A DNA stretch of 64,000 nucleotides from assembly GCA_041747435.1 (NCBI GenBank), contig JBGTFE010000062.1, positions 1 to 64,000 on the forward strand, written 5' to 3'. Shown here piece by piece: positions 57,412 to 64,000 of this stretch. Under the pieces are notes generated by a model. It was not told the DNA's origin. It ran no database searches and worked only from the letters and a program-made list of their open reading frames with translations. This stretch comes from JBGTFE01 sp041747435. GTDB lineage: Bacteria > Acidobacteriota > Blastocatellia > Pyrinomonadales > Pyrinomonadaceae. Numbering within the stretch: the first letter of the stretch is position 1; each line of letters starts with the position of its first letter. The position numbers were made by a program, and so were the translations under genes.

Positions 57412-59691
57412 CTAATTCAAACTGAACGCATCGATCGGTTTGACCACGACTTCTCCGTCTTCGGCATCGACGGTAAACTGCATGGCGGTTTTCCACGCGT
57501 TTGTGATCGGAAGCTTGACGTTCTGATCGATGTGTCGTTTTAGAAAACGCGCGCCGTAAGCCGGGCTGAAACCTTTTTCGGTCAGCGCGTCGATCGCAGA
57601 TTCGGTCACATCAACGCGTTTGCCTTGGCGTTCCATACGGTGTTTTAGCTTGGCGATGTAAAGCTTTGCGATTTCCTTAACTTCATCCAACGTGAGCGGC
57701 GAAAATATTACGATCTCGTCAATTCGATTTCGAAATTCCGGCGAAAATCTTGTTTCCGCGGCTTTCATAACTTCGCCTTTTATCTGCTTGACGTCGCCGA
57801 GCGTTTTTTGCCCAAAACCAAGCGGCTTTTCGTATTTCTTAAAGCTCTCCGAGCCGAGATTCGATGTCATAATTACGATCGCGTCCGAAAGATAAACCTT
57901 CTTTCCGCGCCCGTCGGTCAGCCATCCTTCGTCGAAAGCTTGCAGAAAAATATTCATCAAATACGGGTTGGCTTTTTCTACTTCGTCGAGCAGTAAAACC
58001 GTGTATGGATTTTCCCGAAGCTGCTCGGTCAAAATTCCGCCGCGCTCGCTACCGACGATTCCGCGCGGCATTCCGATAAGCTTTTCAATGCCGACCGTTC
58101 CCTCGCCATATTCGCTCATATCGATGCGAACCATTTTTTGCTCGTCGCCAAACATAAACTCGGCAACTGCTTTCGCAAGCTCAGTTTTGCCGACTCCGGT
58201 CGGACCCAAAAACAGTAAAACTCCGTCCGGCGCGTAATGATTTTCCTTGAGCGGACCTTTGTTCAGACGCAGTCTTTCGGCGACCGCTTTTACCGCCTCG
58301 ATCTGCCCGATCACACGCTTGCCTAGGTCGCCTTCCATCACCGAAAAACGGTCGGAAGTATCGCGGTAGATCATATCTTGCGGAATGCGCGATTCCTGCG
58401 AAATGACCTCGATTATATGCTCGGGACGCACGATGAGTTCAGTCGGCTCGTTGATCTCAACCTTGACCGAAGCCGTATCGAGCCAGCCGATCGCCTTGTC
58501 CGGCAAGTGCAGATTGCGAATGTATTTCGGCGCCATTTCAAGCGCCGTATTGATCGCTTCGTCTGATATCGTTACCGAATAATTTTTTTCGAGGCGCGGG
58601 CGCACGCCGAAAAGAATTTCCTTCGTTTCGCTAATTGTCGGTTCATCGACCTTGACCAACCTAAATCTGCGCGCAAGCGCTTCGTCTTCGCCGATATATT
58701 CCTTGTATTCGGTCAGCGTCGTGGCGCCGATGATACGCAGCTCGCCGCGCGAAAGCGCCGATTTGAACATATTTCCGGCGTCCGAGCTCGTTCCCATCGC
58801 CGCGCCGGCGCCAATTATCGTATGCGCTTCGTCGATGAAAAGAATGAGTTCGCTTTTTTCTTTGACTTCGTCGATGATGCCTTTGATGCGCTCTTCAAAC
58901 ATTCCGCGCAGCATCGTTCCGGCGACGAGTCCGCCCATTTGAAGCTGAACGATATGCGAACCCCGAAGCCGTTCGGGAACTTTTTCCGGCTCTAATTCGA
59001 TAAGCCGCGCAAGACCTTCGACAACCGCAGTTTTTCCGACGCCCGGTTCGCCGACGAGCATCGGCGAATTCGAACGCTCGCGATGCGATAAGATCTCGAT
59101 CATCTGCCGGATCTCTTGCTCGCGACCGATCGTCGGCGGAATTTTGTCCTGGTGGGCGAGTTTGTTCAAGCTGACGCCGAAGTGTTTAAGATACGAAGGC
59201 AGCTCGTATTTTTTGCGAGCGCGTTCTTCTTCCTTTTCGATCTTGCGAATGCGCGTCCGCGCCGTCTGCGCGACTTCTTCGGCGGGAACACCGAGATTCT
59301 GGAGAACGTCGTTTAAAAGACTGCGCTCGTCGTTCGAAAGAACATAAAAAATATCGCTGGCTTCGATAACGCGGCGACCTTGCGAGCGCGCGCGGTCCAT
59401 CGCGCGTTTGAAAAGCTCGGTTGTTTCCGGCGCAATTCGAAAGCCTTTTCCAAGATGCTGCCTGCCGCTTTCCATACGTTTTTCGATCAAAAGCTTTACC
59501 GACCGCGGATCAACCGCGAGATCGCGCATCGTGGAGTTAAAAAGGTCGGCTTCTTCGTTGGTGAGCGCGTGCAGAATATGCTCGATGGAAACGTAATTCT
59601 GGTCGCGCCGCTTGGATTCGTCCAAAGCGGTTTCCAGTATCTTTCGTCCGCTCTCGCTAAATTTGTCTTTGTATGCGTCTATATCTGCCAT
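57412..59691 (-). CDS. ClpC/ClpA-type AAA+ unfoldase
   Basis: The 759-residue protein has an N-domain (1-150, two Clp-N repeats), NBD1 with LVGEPGVGKTAVVEGLARL and LILFIDEAHTIIGAG, a short middle region, and NBD2 with LFLGPTGVGKTELAKAVAEF and TVLLLDEVEKANPYLMNIF. The ClpB-type long middle coiled coil is absent, and the UVR motif of classical ClpC is not obvious. A loop reading KPLGFGQ in NBD2 resembles the LGF/IGF loop that docks to ClpP, so it probably feeds a protease. It is the last gene of the hsp20-clpB-grpE group. The exact type (ClpA or ClpC) is uncertain. Confidence 0.9.
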   Translation of the reverse strand: MADIDAYKDKFSESGRKILETALDESKRRDQNYVSIEHILHALTNEEADLFNSTMRDLAVDPRSVKLLIEKRMESGRQHLGKGFRIAPETTELFKRAMDRARSQGRRVIEASDIFYVLSNDERSLLNDVLQNLGVPAEEVAQTARTRIRKIEKEEERARKKYELPSYLKHFGVSLNKLAHQDKIPPTIGREQEIRQMIEILSHRERSNSPMLVGEPGVGKTAVVEGLARLIELEPEKVPERLRGSHIVQLQMGGLVAGTMLRGMFEERIKGIIDEVKEKSELILFIDEAHTIIGAGAAMGTSSDAGNMFKSALSRGELRIIGATTLTEYKEYIGEDEALARRFRLVKVDEPTISETKEILFGVRPRLEKNYSVTISDEAINTALEMAPKYIRNLHLPDKAIGWLDTASVKVEINEPTELIVRPEHIIEVISQESRIPQDMIYRDTSDRFSVMEGDLGKRVIGQIEAVKAVAERLRLNKGPLKENHYAPDGVLLFLGPTGVGKTELAKAVAEFMFGDEQKMVRIDMSEYGEGTVGIEKLIGMPRGIVGSERGGILTEQLRENPYTVLLLDEVEKANPYLMNIFLQAFDEGWLTDGRGKKVYLSDAIVIMTSNLGSESFKKYEKPLGFGQKTLGDVKQIKGEVMKAAETRFSPEFRNRIDEIVIFSPLTLDEVKEIAKLYIAKLKHRMERQGKRVDVTESAIDALTEKGFSPAYGARFLKRHIDQNVKLPITNAWKTAMQFTVDAEDGEVVVKPIDAFSLN

Positions 59692-59840
59692 AAAATTGCT
59701 TTTTCTATCTCTAAAACTCCCGATAGCTCAGATGCGAGACGGCAGTCAACTTCTGCCCGCATTAATAATACCATTTGAAAAGATTTGCGAAAAGAACTTT
59801 CGACGCGATCGTAAATCTTCGTTCCGCACTTTCCGAAATT

Positions 59841-60506
59841 TTACTCGCCTGCCTTCTGCGCCAAGCCTTTCCCGACCTGAACGCGCGCCGGTCGGAGAAG
59901 CTTATCGCCGAATTTATAACCGCGCGAATATTCGGCGGTGATGTTTCCGTCGTTTTCGGCTTCGGTTTCCGCCATGTCGATCGCCTCGTGAACTTCCGGA
60001 TCAAACTTCGTCCCGATTGACGGAACTGCCTCGACGCCGACACTAATCAGCGCCTTTTCAAAAGATCGCGCCGTGCCTTTTACGCCGTCGAGCAAGTGTT
60101 CGAAAGAAGCGTCGGTTTCGCTCGCTTGTATCGCCAAATTCAAATTGTCCAGAACGGGCAGAAGCGCCGTTAAAAAATTGAACTGCGCCTGCTTTGCGCG
60201 ATCTTCGAGCGACTTTTGCATTCGCCCGCGCATTTCCTGTGTCTCGCGTTCTCGCTGCGCATTCGCCTCGTCAAATTTCGCCTGAACGCCGACGAGCTTT
60301 GTTTCGGCGGCTTCGCGGCGCGCTTTTTCTTCCTTCAGTTTATTTTCAAGTTCGGTTTCAAGCGCCGTCTTTAAAGGCTCTTTTACTTTTTCCTCCTCCG
60401 CGTACGGGTGAAGCTCGCCGTCATCATTAAAACGGCGTTTGTCCTTGAATTGAATTTCCGCCTCGCTTTCTTCAATAAATTCTTCTTTAATATCTTGCTC
60501 ACTCAT
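59841..60506 (-). CDS. grpE: Nucleotide exchange factor GrpE
   Basis: GrpE releases ADP from DnaK in the chaperone cycle. I place the start at 60506 (221 residues, MSEQDIKEEFIEESEAE). A long N-terminal helix (about 45-120) is followed by the conserved core ALLPVLDNLNLAIQASETD, IGTKFDPEVHEAIDMAETE and YSRGYKFGDKLLRPARVQVG. The length is slightly above average. dnaK and dnaJ are not in the window. A TTAGACT element like that before hsp20 lies about 55 bp upstream. Confidence 0.95.
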   Translation of the reverse strand: MSEQDIKEEFIEESEAEIQFKDKRRFNDDGELHPYAEEEKVKEPLKTALETELENKLKEEKARREAAETKLVGVQAKFDEANAQRERETQEMRGRMQKSLEDRAKQAQFNFLTALLPVLDNLNLAIQASETDASFEHLLDGVKGTARSFEKALISVGVEAVPSIGTKFDPEVHEAIDMAETEAENDGNITAEYSRGYKFGDKLLRPARVQVGKGLAQKAGE

Positions 60507-60594
60507 CTTCTTTTTCTTTAACCAGGTCATATATTTTGATAAATAATTTGCTCAAATCAGTCTAACAAACCATTTATCTTTTGGGAAAAATCTC

Positions 60595-63189
60595 TTATGC
60601 TGACGCGGTCGCCGTTCCCGATTCAAATTTCAGTTCGCCGTTTTCGGCAGAAACTTTGATCGTTTGTCCGCTCAAAATATCGCCATTCAGAATTTTTGTC
60701 GCCAGCGGATTTTGAATCATTGTTTGGATCGCGCGTTTCAAAGGTCTTGCGCCAAACGTTGGATCATAACCTTCCGTAACGAGCAATTCTTTAGCCGATG
60801 GATCAAGCTCGATCTGGATTCCGCGCTCGCCGAGCATTTTGCGCAGGCGTTCGAGTTGGACGTCGATGATCTGCGCAATCTCGTCTTTTCCGAGCTGCCG
60901 GAAAACAACAATATCGTCGACGCGATTTAGAAATTCCGGCTTGAAATGCGATCGCAAAACGTCCAAAACCATCTCTTTAATCGGTGTATCGACGAGCGTC
61001 GAAGACTGGATCTCGCGCGATCCAAGGTTCGACGTCATTATCAAAACCGTATTCTTAAAATCGACGACGCGACCTTTCGAATCGGTCAAACGACCGTCGT
61101 CCAAAATTTGTAAAAGTATATTGAAAACGTCGGGATGCGCTTTTTCTATCTCGTCAAAAAGCACGACCGAATATGGACGGCGTCGAACCGATTCCGTCAA
61201 CTGCCCGCCTTCGTCGTAGCCGACGTAACCGGGCGGCGCGCCGATCATCCGCGCAACCGCATGCTTTTCCATATATTCGGACATATCGAGCCTCACCAAG
61301 GCGCGCTCGTCGTCAAATAAAAATTCGGCGAGCGTTTTCGCGGTTTCGGTTTTGCCAACACCGGTCGGACCTAGGAATATGAACGAACCGATCGGTCGGT
61401 TCGGATCCTGCAACCCGGCGCGCGAACGGCGAACCGCGTTTGCGACCGCTTCGAGCGCTTCGTCCTGCCCGATAACGCGTTTGCGAAGATTCTCTTCCAT
61501 CTTCACGAGTTTCTGCATTTCGCCTTCGAGCATCTTTGAAACCGGAACACCGGTCCACTTCGCGACGACTTCCGCGACATCTTCTTCATCGACTTCTTCC
61601 TTTAGAAAAACACCGTCGGTTTGCAGTTCCGCAAGCCGCGCCTTTTCGTCTGTAAGAAGTTTATCGAGCTCAGGGATCTTGCCGTATTGAAGCTTTGCGG
61701 CTGTTTCAAGATCGCCCGCTTGCCGTGCCTGCTCGAGCTGCAATTTTGCTTCTTCGAGCTGCTCTTTCGCCGTGCGCATCTTCTCGATCTCTTCTTTTTC
61801 CGACTGCCATTTTGCTTTCATCGCGCCGCTTTTTTCCTTCAGATCTGCAATGCGCTTTTCGATGTCGTCAAGACGCTCTTTTGACTTTTTGTCTGTCTCG
61901 CGCGAGAGCGCCTGCTTTTCGATCTCGAGCTGCATTATTTCGCGTTCGAGAATGTCGATCTCCTGCGGCAGACTGTCGATTTCAATTCTCAATTTCGACG
62001 CTGCTTCATCGATCAGATCGATCGCCTTATCGGGCAAAAATCTATCCGTAATGTAGCGATTTGATAACGTCGCCGCTGCAACGATCGCGGCGTCGGTGAT
62101 ACGAACGCCGTGATGAACTTCGTATTTTTCCTTCAAACCGCGAAGGATCGCGATCGTGTCTTCGACCGAAGGCTCGCCGACGTAAACCTGCTGAAAACGA
62201 CGTTCGAGCGCTTTATCTTTTTCAATATATTTCTGAAATTCGTTAAGAGTCGTCGCGCCGACACATTTCAAAGTTCCGCGCGCGAGCGCCGGCTTTAACA
62301 TATTCGAAGCGTCGATCGCGCCTTCCGAAGCGCCCGCGCCGACCAAAGTGTGAAGTTCGTCGATAAACAAAATAATTTGCCCGTCCGATTTTTCAATTTC
62401 CTTTAAAACGGCTTTCAAGCGGTCTTCAAATTCGCCGCGATATTTCGCACCGGCGAGCATTGAACCCAAATCGAGCGAAACAAGCTTTTTATTTTTCAAC
62501 GTTTCCGGCACGTCGCCCGAAACGATTCGCTGCGCCAAGCCTTCAACGATCGCCGTTTTTCCGACGCCAGGCTCGCCGATCAAAACCGGATTGTTTTTTG
62601 TGCGTCGGGATAAAACCTGAATCGTTCGTCTAATTTCGTCGTCGCGTCCGATCACGGGATCGAGTTTTCCTTTTCGCGCGCGTTCCGTAAGATCGAGCGC
62701 ATATTTTTCGAGCGCCTGAAAATTTTCTTCGGCGTTTTGATCGGTGATCCGCGCGCCGCCGCGCATTTCCGTAATAACTTTTTCAAGATCTTCTTTTGTA
62801 ATTCCGTTTGAGCGCAAAATTCTTCCCGCGTCGCCTTCCTTTTCATCCGCGATCGCCAAAAGCAAATGCTCGGTCGACATGTATTCGTCCTTCATCGCTT
62901 CGGCTTCTTTTTGCGCTTCCTGAAAGATCGTGTTTATCCGCGGCGAGAAATATTGCTGCCCGCCCGAAACTTGGGGAAACCGCGCGATCGCCGCCTGAAC
63001 ATCAGTCAAAATTGTCTGCGAATTTGCGCCGATCTTTCCCAGAATCGGACGCAGCGTTCCTTCTTTCTGCTCGAGCATCGATGCAAGCAGATGTTCGGGC
63101 TCGACCTGCTGGTTCTGATGTTTTTCAGCAGCGCCGATAGCTTCCTGAACTGCTTCCTGTCCGCGAATTGTAAATCTGTCAAATCTCAT
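60595..63189 (-). CDS. clpB: Disaggregase ClpB
   Basis: ClpB rescues aggregated proteins together with DnaK. The 864-residue protein starts MRFDRFTIRGQEAVQEAIGA and has the Clp-N domain (1-145), NBD1 (LIGEPGVGKTAIVEGLAQRI), the long middle coiled coil (about 405-525, KQALSRETDKKSKERLDDIE) that defines ClpB, and NBD2 (FLGPTGVGKTETAKTLAEFL). There is no ClpP-docking loop. It lies 77 bp after hsp20, with an inverted repeat between them. Confidence 0.97.
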   Translation of the reverse strand: MRFDRFTIRGQEAVQEAIGAAEKHQNQQVEPEHLLASMLEQKEGTLRPILGKIGANSQTILTDVQAAIARFPQVSGGQQYFSPRINTIFQEAQKEAEAMKDEYMSTEHLLLAIADEKEGDAGRILRSNGITKEDLEKVITEMRGGARITDQNAEENFQALEKYALDLTERARKGKLDPVIGRDDEIRRTIQVLSRRTKNNPVLIGEPGVGKTAIVEGLAQRIVSGDVPETLKNKKLVSLDLGSMLAGAKYRGEFEDRLKAVLKEIEKSDGQIILFIDELHTLVGAGASEGAIDASNMLKPALARGTLKCVGATTLNEFQKYIEKDKALERRFQQVYVGEPSVEDTIAILRGLKEKYEVHHGVRITDAAIVAAATLSNRYITDRFLPDKAIDLIDEAASKLRIEIDSLPQEIDILEREIMQLEIEKQALSRETDKKSKERLDDIEKRIADLKEKSGAMKAKWQSEKEEIEKMRTAKEQLEEAKLQLEQARQAGDLETAAKLQYGKIPELDKLLTDEKARLAELQTDGVFLKEEVDEEDVAEVVAKWTGVPVSKMLEGEMQKLVKMEENLRKRVIGQDEALEAVANAVRRSRAGLQDPNRPIGSFIFLGPTGVGKTETAKTLAEFLFDDERALVRLDMSEYMEKHAVARMIGAPPGYVGYDEGGQLTESVRRRPYSVVLFDEIEKAHPDVFNILLQILDDGRLTDSKGRVVDFKNTVLIMTSNLGSREIQSSTLVDTPIKEMVLDVLRSHFKPEFLNRVDDIVVFRQLGKDEIAQIIDVQLERLRKMLGERGIQIELDPSAKELLVTEGYDPTFGARPLKRAIQTMIQNPLATKILNGDILSGQTIKVSAENGELKFESGTATASA

Positions 63190-63201
63190 TTTTATAAATT
63201 A

Positions 63202-63259
63202 ACAGGGATGAAGATGATAAAAAAGATCACAAAATCGCTTTTATCCCTTTCATCCCTGT
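63202..63259. repeat. Inverted repeat between hsp20 and clpB
   Basis: ACAGGGATGAA (63202-63212) pairs with TTCATCCCTGT (63249-63259), and inside GATAAAA pairs with TTTTATC. The arms are tandems of GGGATGA/AGATGAT-like units, related to the ACAGGGAT element at 40750. It may reduce readthrough from hsp20 to clpB or stabilise the hsp20 message. Confidence 0.65.
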
Positions 63260-63266
63260 AAATGAA

Positions 63267-63770
63267 CTAAGCGTTCGCCGTTTCCGACTTTGCTTCGGTG
63301 TCAATCGTTTTCGGCTGCGTTTGTCCTTCGCCCGCTTTGATCTCGATGCGGCGCGGCTTCGCTTCCTCGCGTTTCGCCAAAGTCAGCCGCAAAACGCCGT
63401 TTTCAAATTCGGCGTTCGCGTTCTCGCTCGAAACCGTCGGCGGCAGCGTGAACGAACGCGTAAAGCTTCCGTAGCTGCGTTCGACGCGATGAAAATTATC
63501 GCCTTCGTCCTTTTTCTCGAATTTGCGCTCGCCGTGAAGCGTCAAAACGTTGTTTTCGATCGAAATATCAACGTCTTCCGGTTTCATTCCGGCAAGATCG
63601 GCTTCGAGAACGATTTGGTCTTTGTTCTCAAAAATATCGACCTGCGGGCTCCACGCGCCACGCATCAGGTCGCTCTCTTCGCTGCGCGGAAAGCTCGAAG
63701 CAAACAAGCGGTTCACTTCATCCTGCAAACTTCGCATCTCACGAAAAGGATCGTATCTGATGATGTTCAT
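63267..63770 (-). CDS. Small heat-shock protein Hsp20
   Basis: The 167-residue protein is an alpha-crystallin-domain chaperone that holds unfolding proteins for ClpB and DnaK. The N-terminus MNIIRYDPFREMRSLQDEVN is typical of class A bacterial Hsp20. The crystallin domain (about 45-135) has VDIFENKDQIVLEADLAGMK, NVLTLHGERKFEKKDE and AEFENGVLRLTLAKREE. A GGAGG site precedes the ATG. An inverted repeat surrounding the likely -10 suggests repression in the absence of stress. Confidence 0.95.
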   Translation of the reverse strand: MNIIRYDPFREMRSLQDEVNRLFASSFPRSEESDLMRGAWSPQVDIFENKDQIVLEADLAGMKPEDVDISIENNVLTLHGERKFEKKDEGDNFHRVERSYGSFTRSFTLPPTVSSENANAEFENGVLRLTLAKREEAKPRRIEIKAGEGQTQPKTIDTEAKSETANA

Positions 63771-63801
63771 TGATTGTTTCCTCCAAATAACTAGTATTTT
63801 C

Positions 63802-63826
63802 AGACTAAATTATAAAATTGTAGTCT
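63802..63826 (-). promoter_or_regulatory. Inverted repeat over the hsp20 promoter
   Basis: AGACTA (63802-63807) and TAGTCT (63821-63826) flank 13 bp that contain, on the minus strand, TATAAT, with a possible -35 TTATGC 17 bp upstream. On the minus strand the site reads GTTAGACTAC at its start; GTTAGACT recurs before grpE (60567-60560). It differs from CIRCE and HAIR. Confidence 0.5.
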
Positions 63827-63978
63827 AACGGCATAATATAATCTGAGTGGCATCATGTCAAGTCCGCTTACAAAAAATTTTTATCTGCAAAAAATCCAAT
63901 TTTTATGCGTTTTCAGGTGACACTTTGGGCTCACGTCGGTTATATTTAGCTTGCAAAAGCCGAAATAAAGGTAACGAG

Positions 63979-64000
63979 ATGTTCTATTTGTTAATTATTT
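63979..64000 (+). CDS. Possible start of a gene running off the window
   Basis: An ATG after AAAGGTAACGAG opens a frame reading MFYLLII to the window edge. Hydrophobic start, but only seven codons are visible, so this is weak. Confidence 0.2.

Overview
The window looks like a chromosomal segment of a free-living Gram-negative bacterium with moderate GC. It is most likely an Acidobacteriota of the Blastocatellia type. That is an inference from the gene mix: serine/threonine kinases with formylglycine-enzyme-like domains, a baeRF protein, sugar-phosphate microcompartment-type enzymes, FG-GAP secreted proteins and an RNase E/G with a long insertion. There is no rRNA operon, CRISPR array, complete insertion sequence or prophage. 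Most genes are housekeeping.

Layout. 1-5701: secreted FG-GAP proteins, tsaD and a PQQ sugar dehydrogenase. 5719-11753: a minus-strand block with comF, a DksA-like protein, rlmH-rsfS-nadD-obg, rplU-rpmA and hpt. Between obg and rpmA are a large, strongly folded RNA-like region that I cannot assign to a family and a cluster of four DnaA boxes beside an AT-rich stretch (candidate oriC). 11929-13562: an RpiB-like protein and DeoC, both with N-terminal helices resembling microcompartment targeting peptides. 13588-14222: a RelE-like toxin gene with an unusual partner. 14298-21573: two kinases, a TPR protein and FGE-like domains. 21737-26528: msrPQ, a DnaC-like ATPase, a receiver-domain protein, a TetR regulator and an S41 protease.

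26643-35048 holds a two-component system (HAMP histidine kinase and NarL-type regulator), a baeRF protein, a DUF389 protein and small proteins of unknown function. Inverted NarL-like heptamers recur upstream of four of these genes, which suggests a local regulon. 35133-37493: tRNA-Phe, a promoter with a folded leader or small RNA, a lipoprotein and recA with a palindrome in its promoter. 37604-43623: an SbcC-like ATPase, RNase H, a Ycf48-like protein and prmA. 43702-54974: a lipoprotein, era, TPR and zinc-ribbon proteins, a DNA polymerase A without 5' nuclease, and RNase E/G. 55065-57342: a secreted protein and two tandem TonB-like proteins. 57412-63770: the stress cluster hsp20-clpB-grpE-clpC.

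Two kinds of small repeats are scattered through the spacers. One is a degenerate tandem of about 7 bp that often folds into a hairpin and has twice entered coding sequence (nadD and the N-terminus of the Ycf48-like gene). The other is a bipartite REP-like palindrome present in three or four copies. All calls come from reading the sequence; no database search was run.
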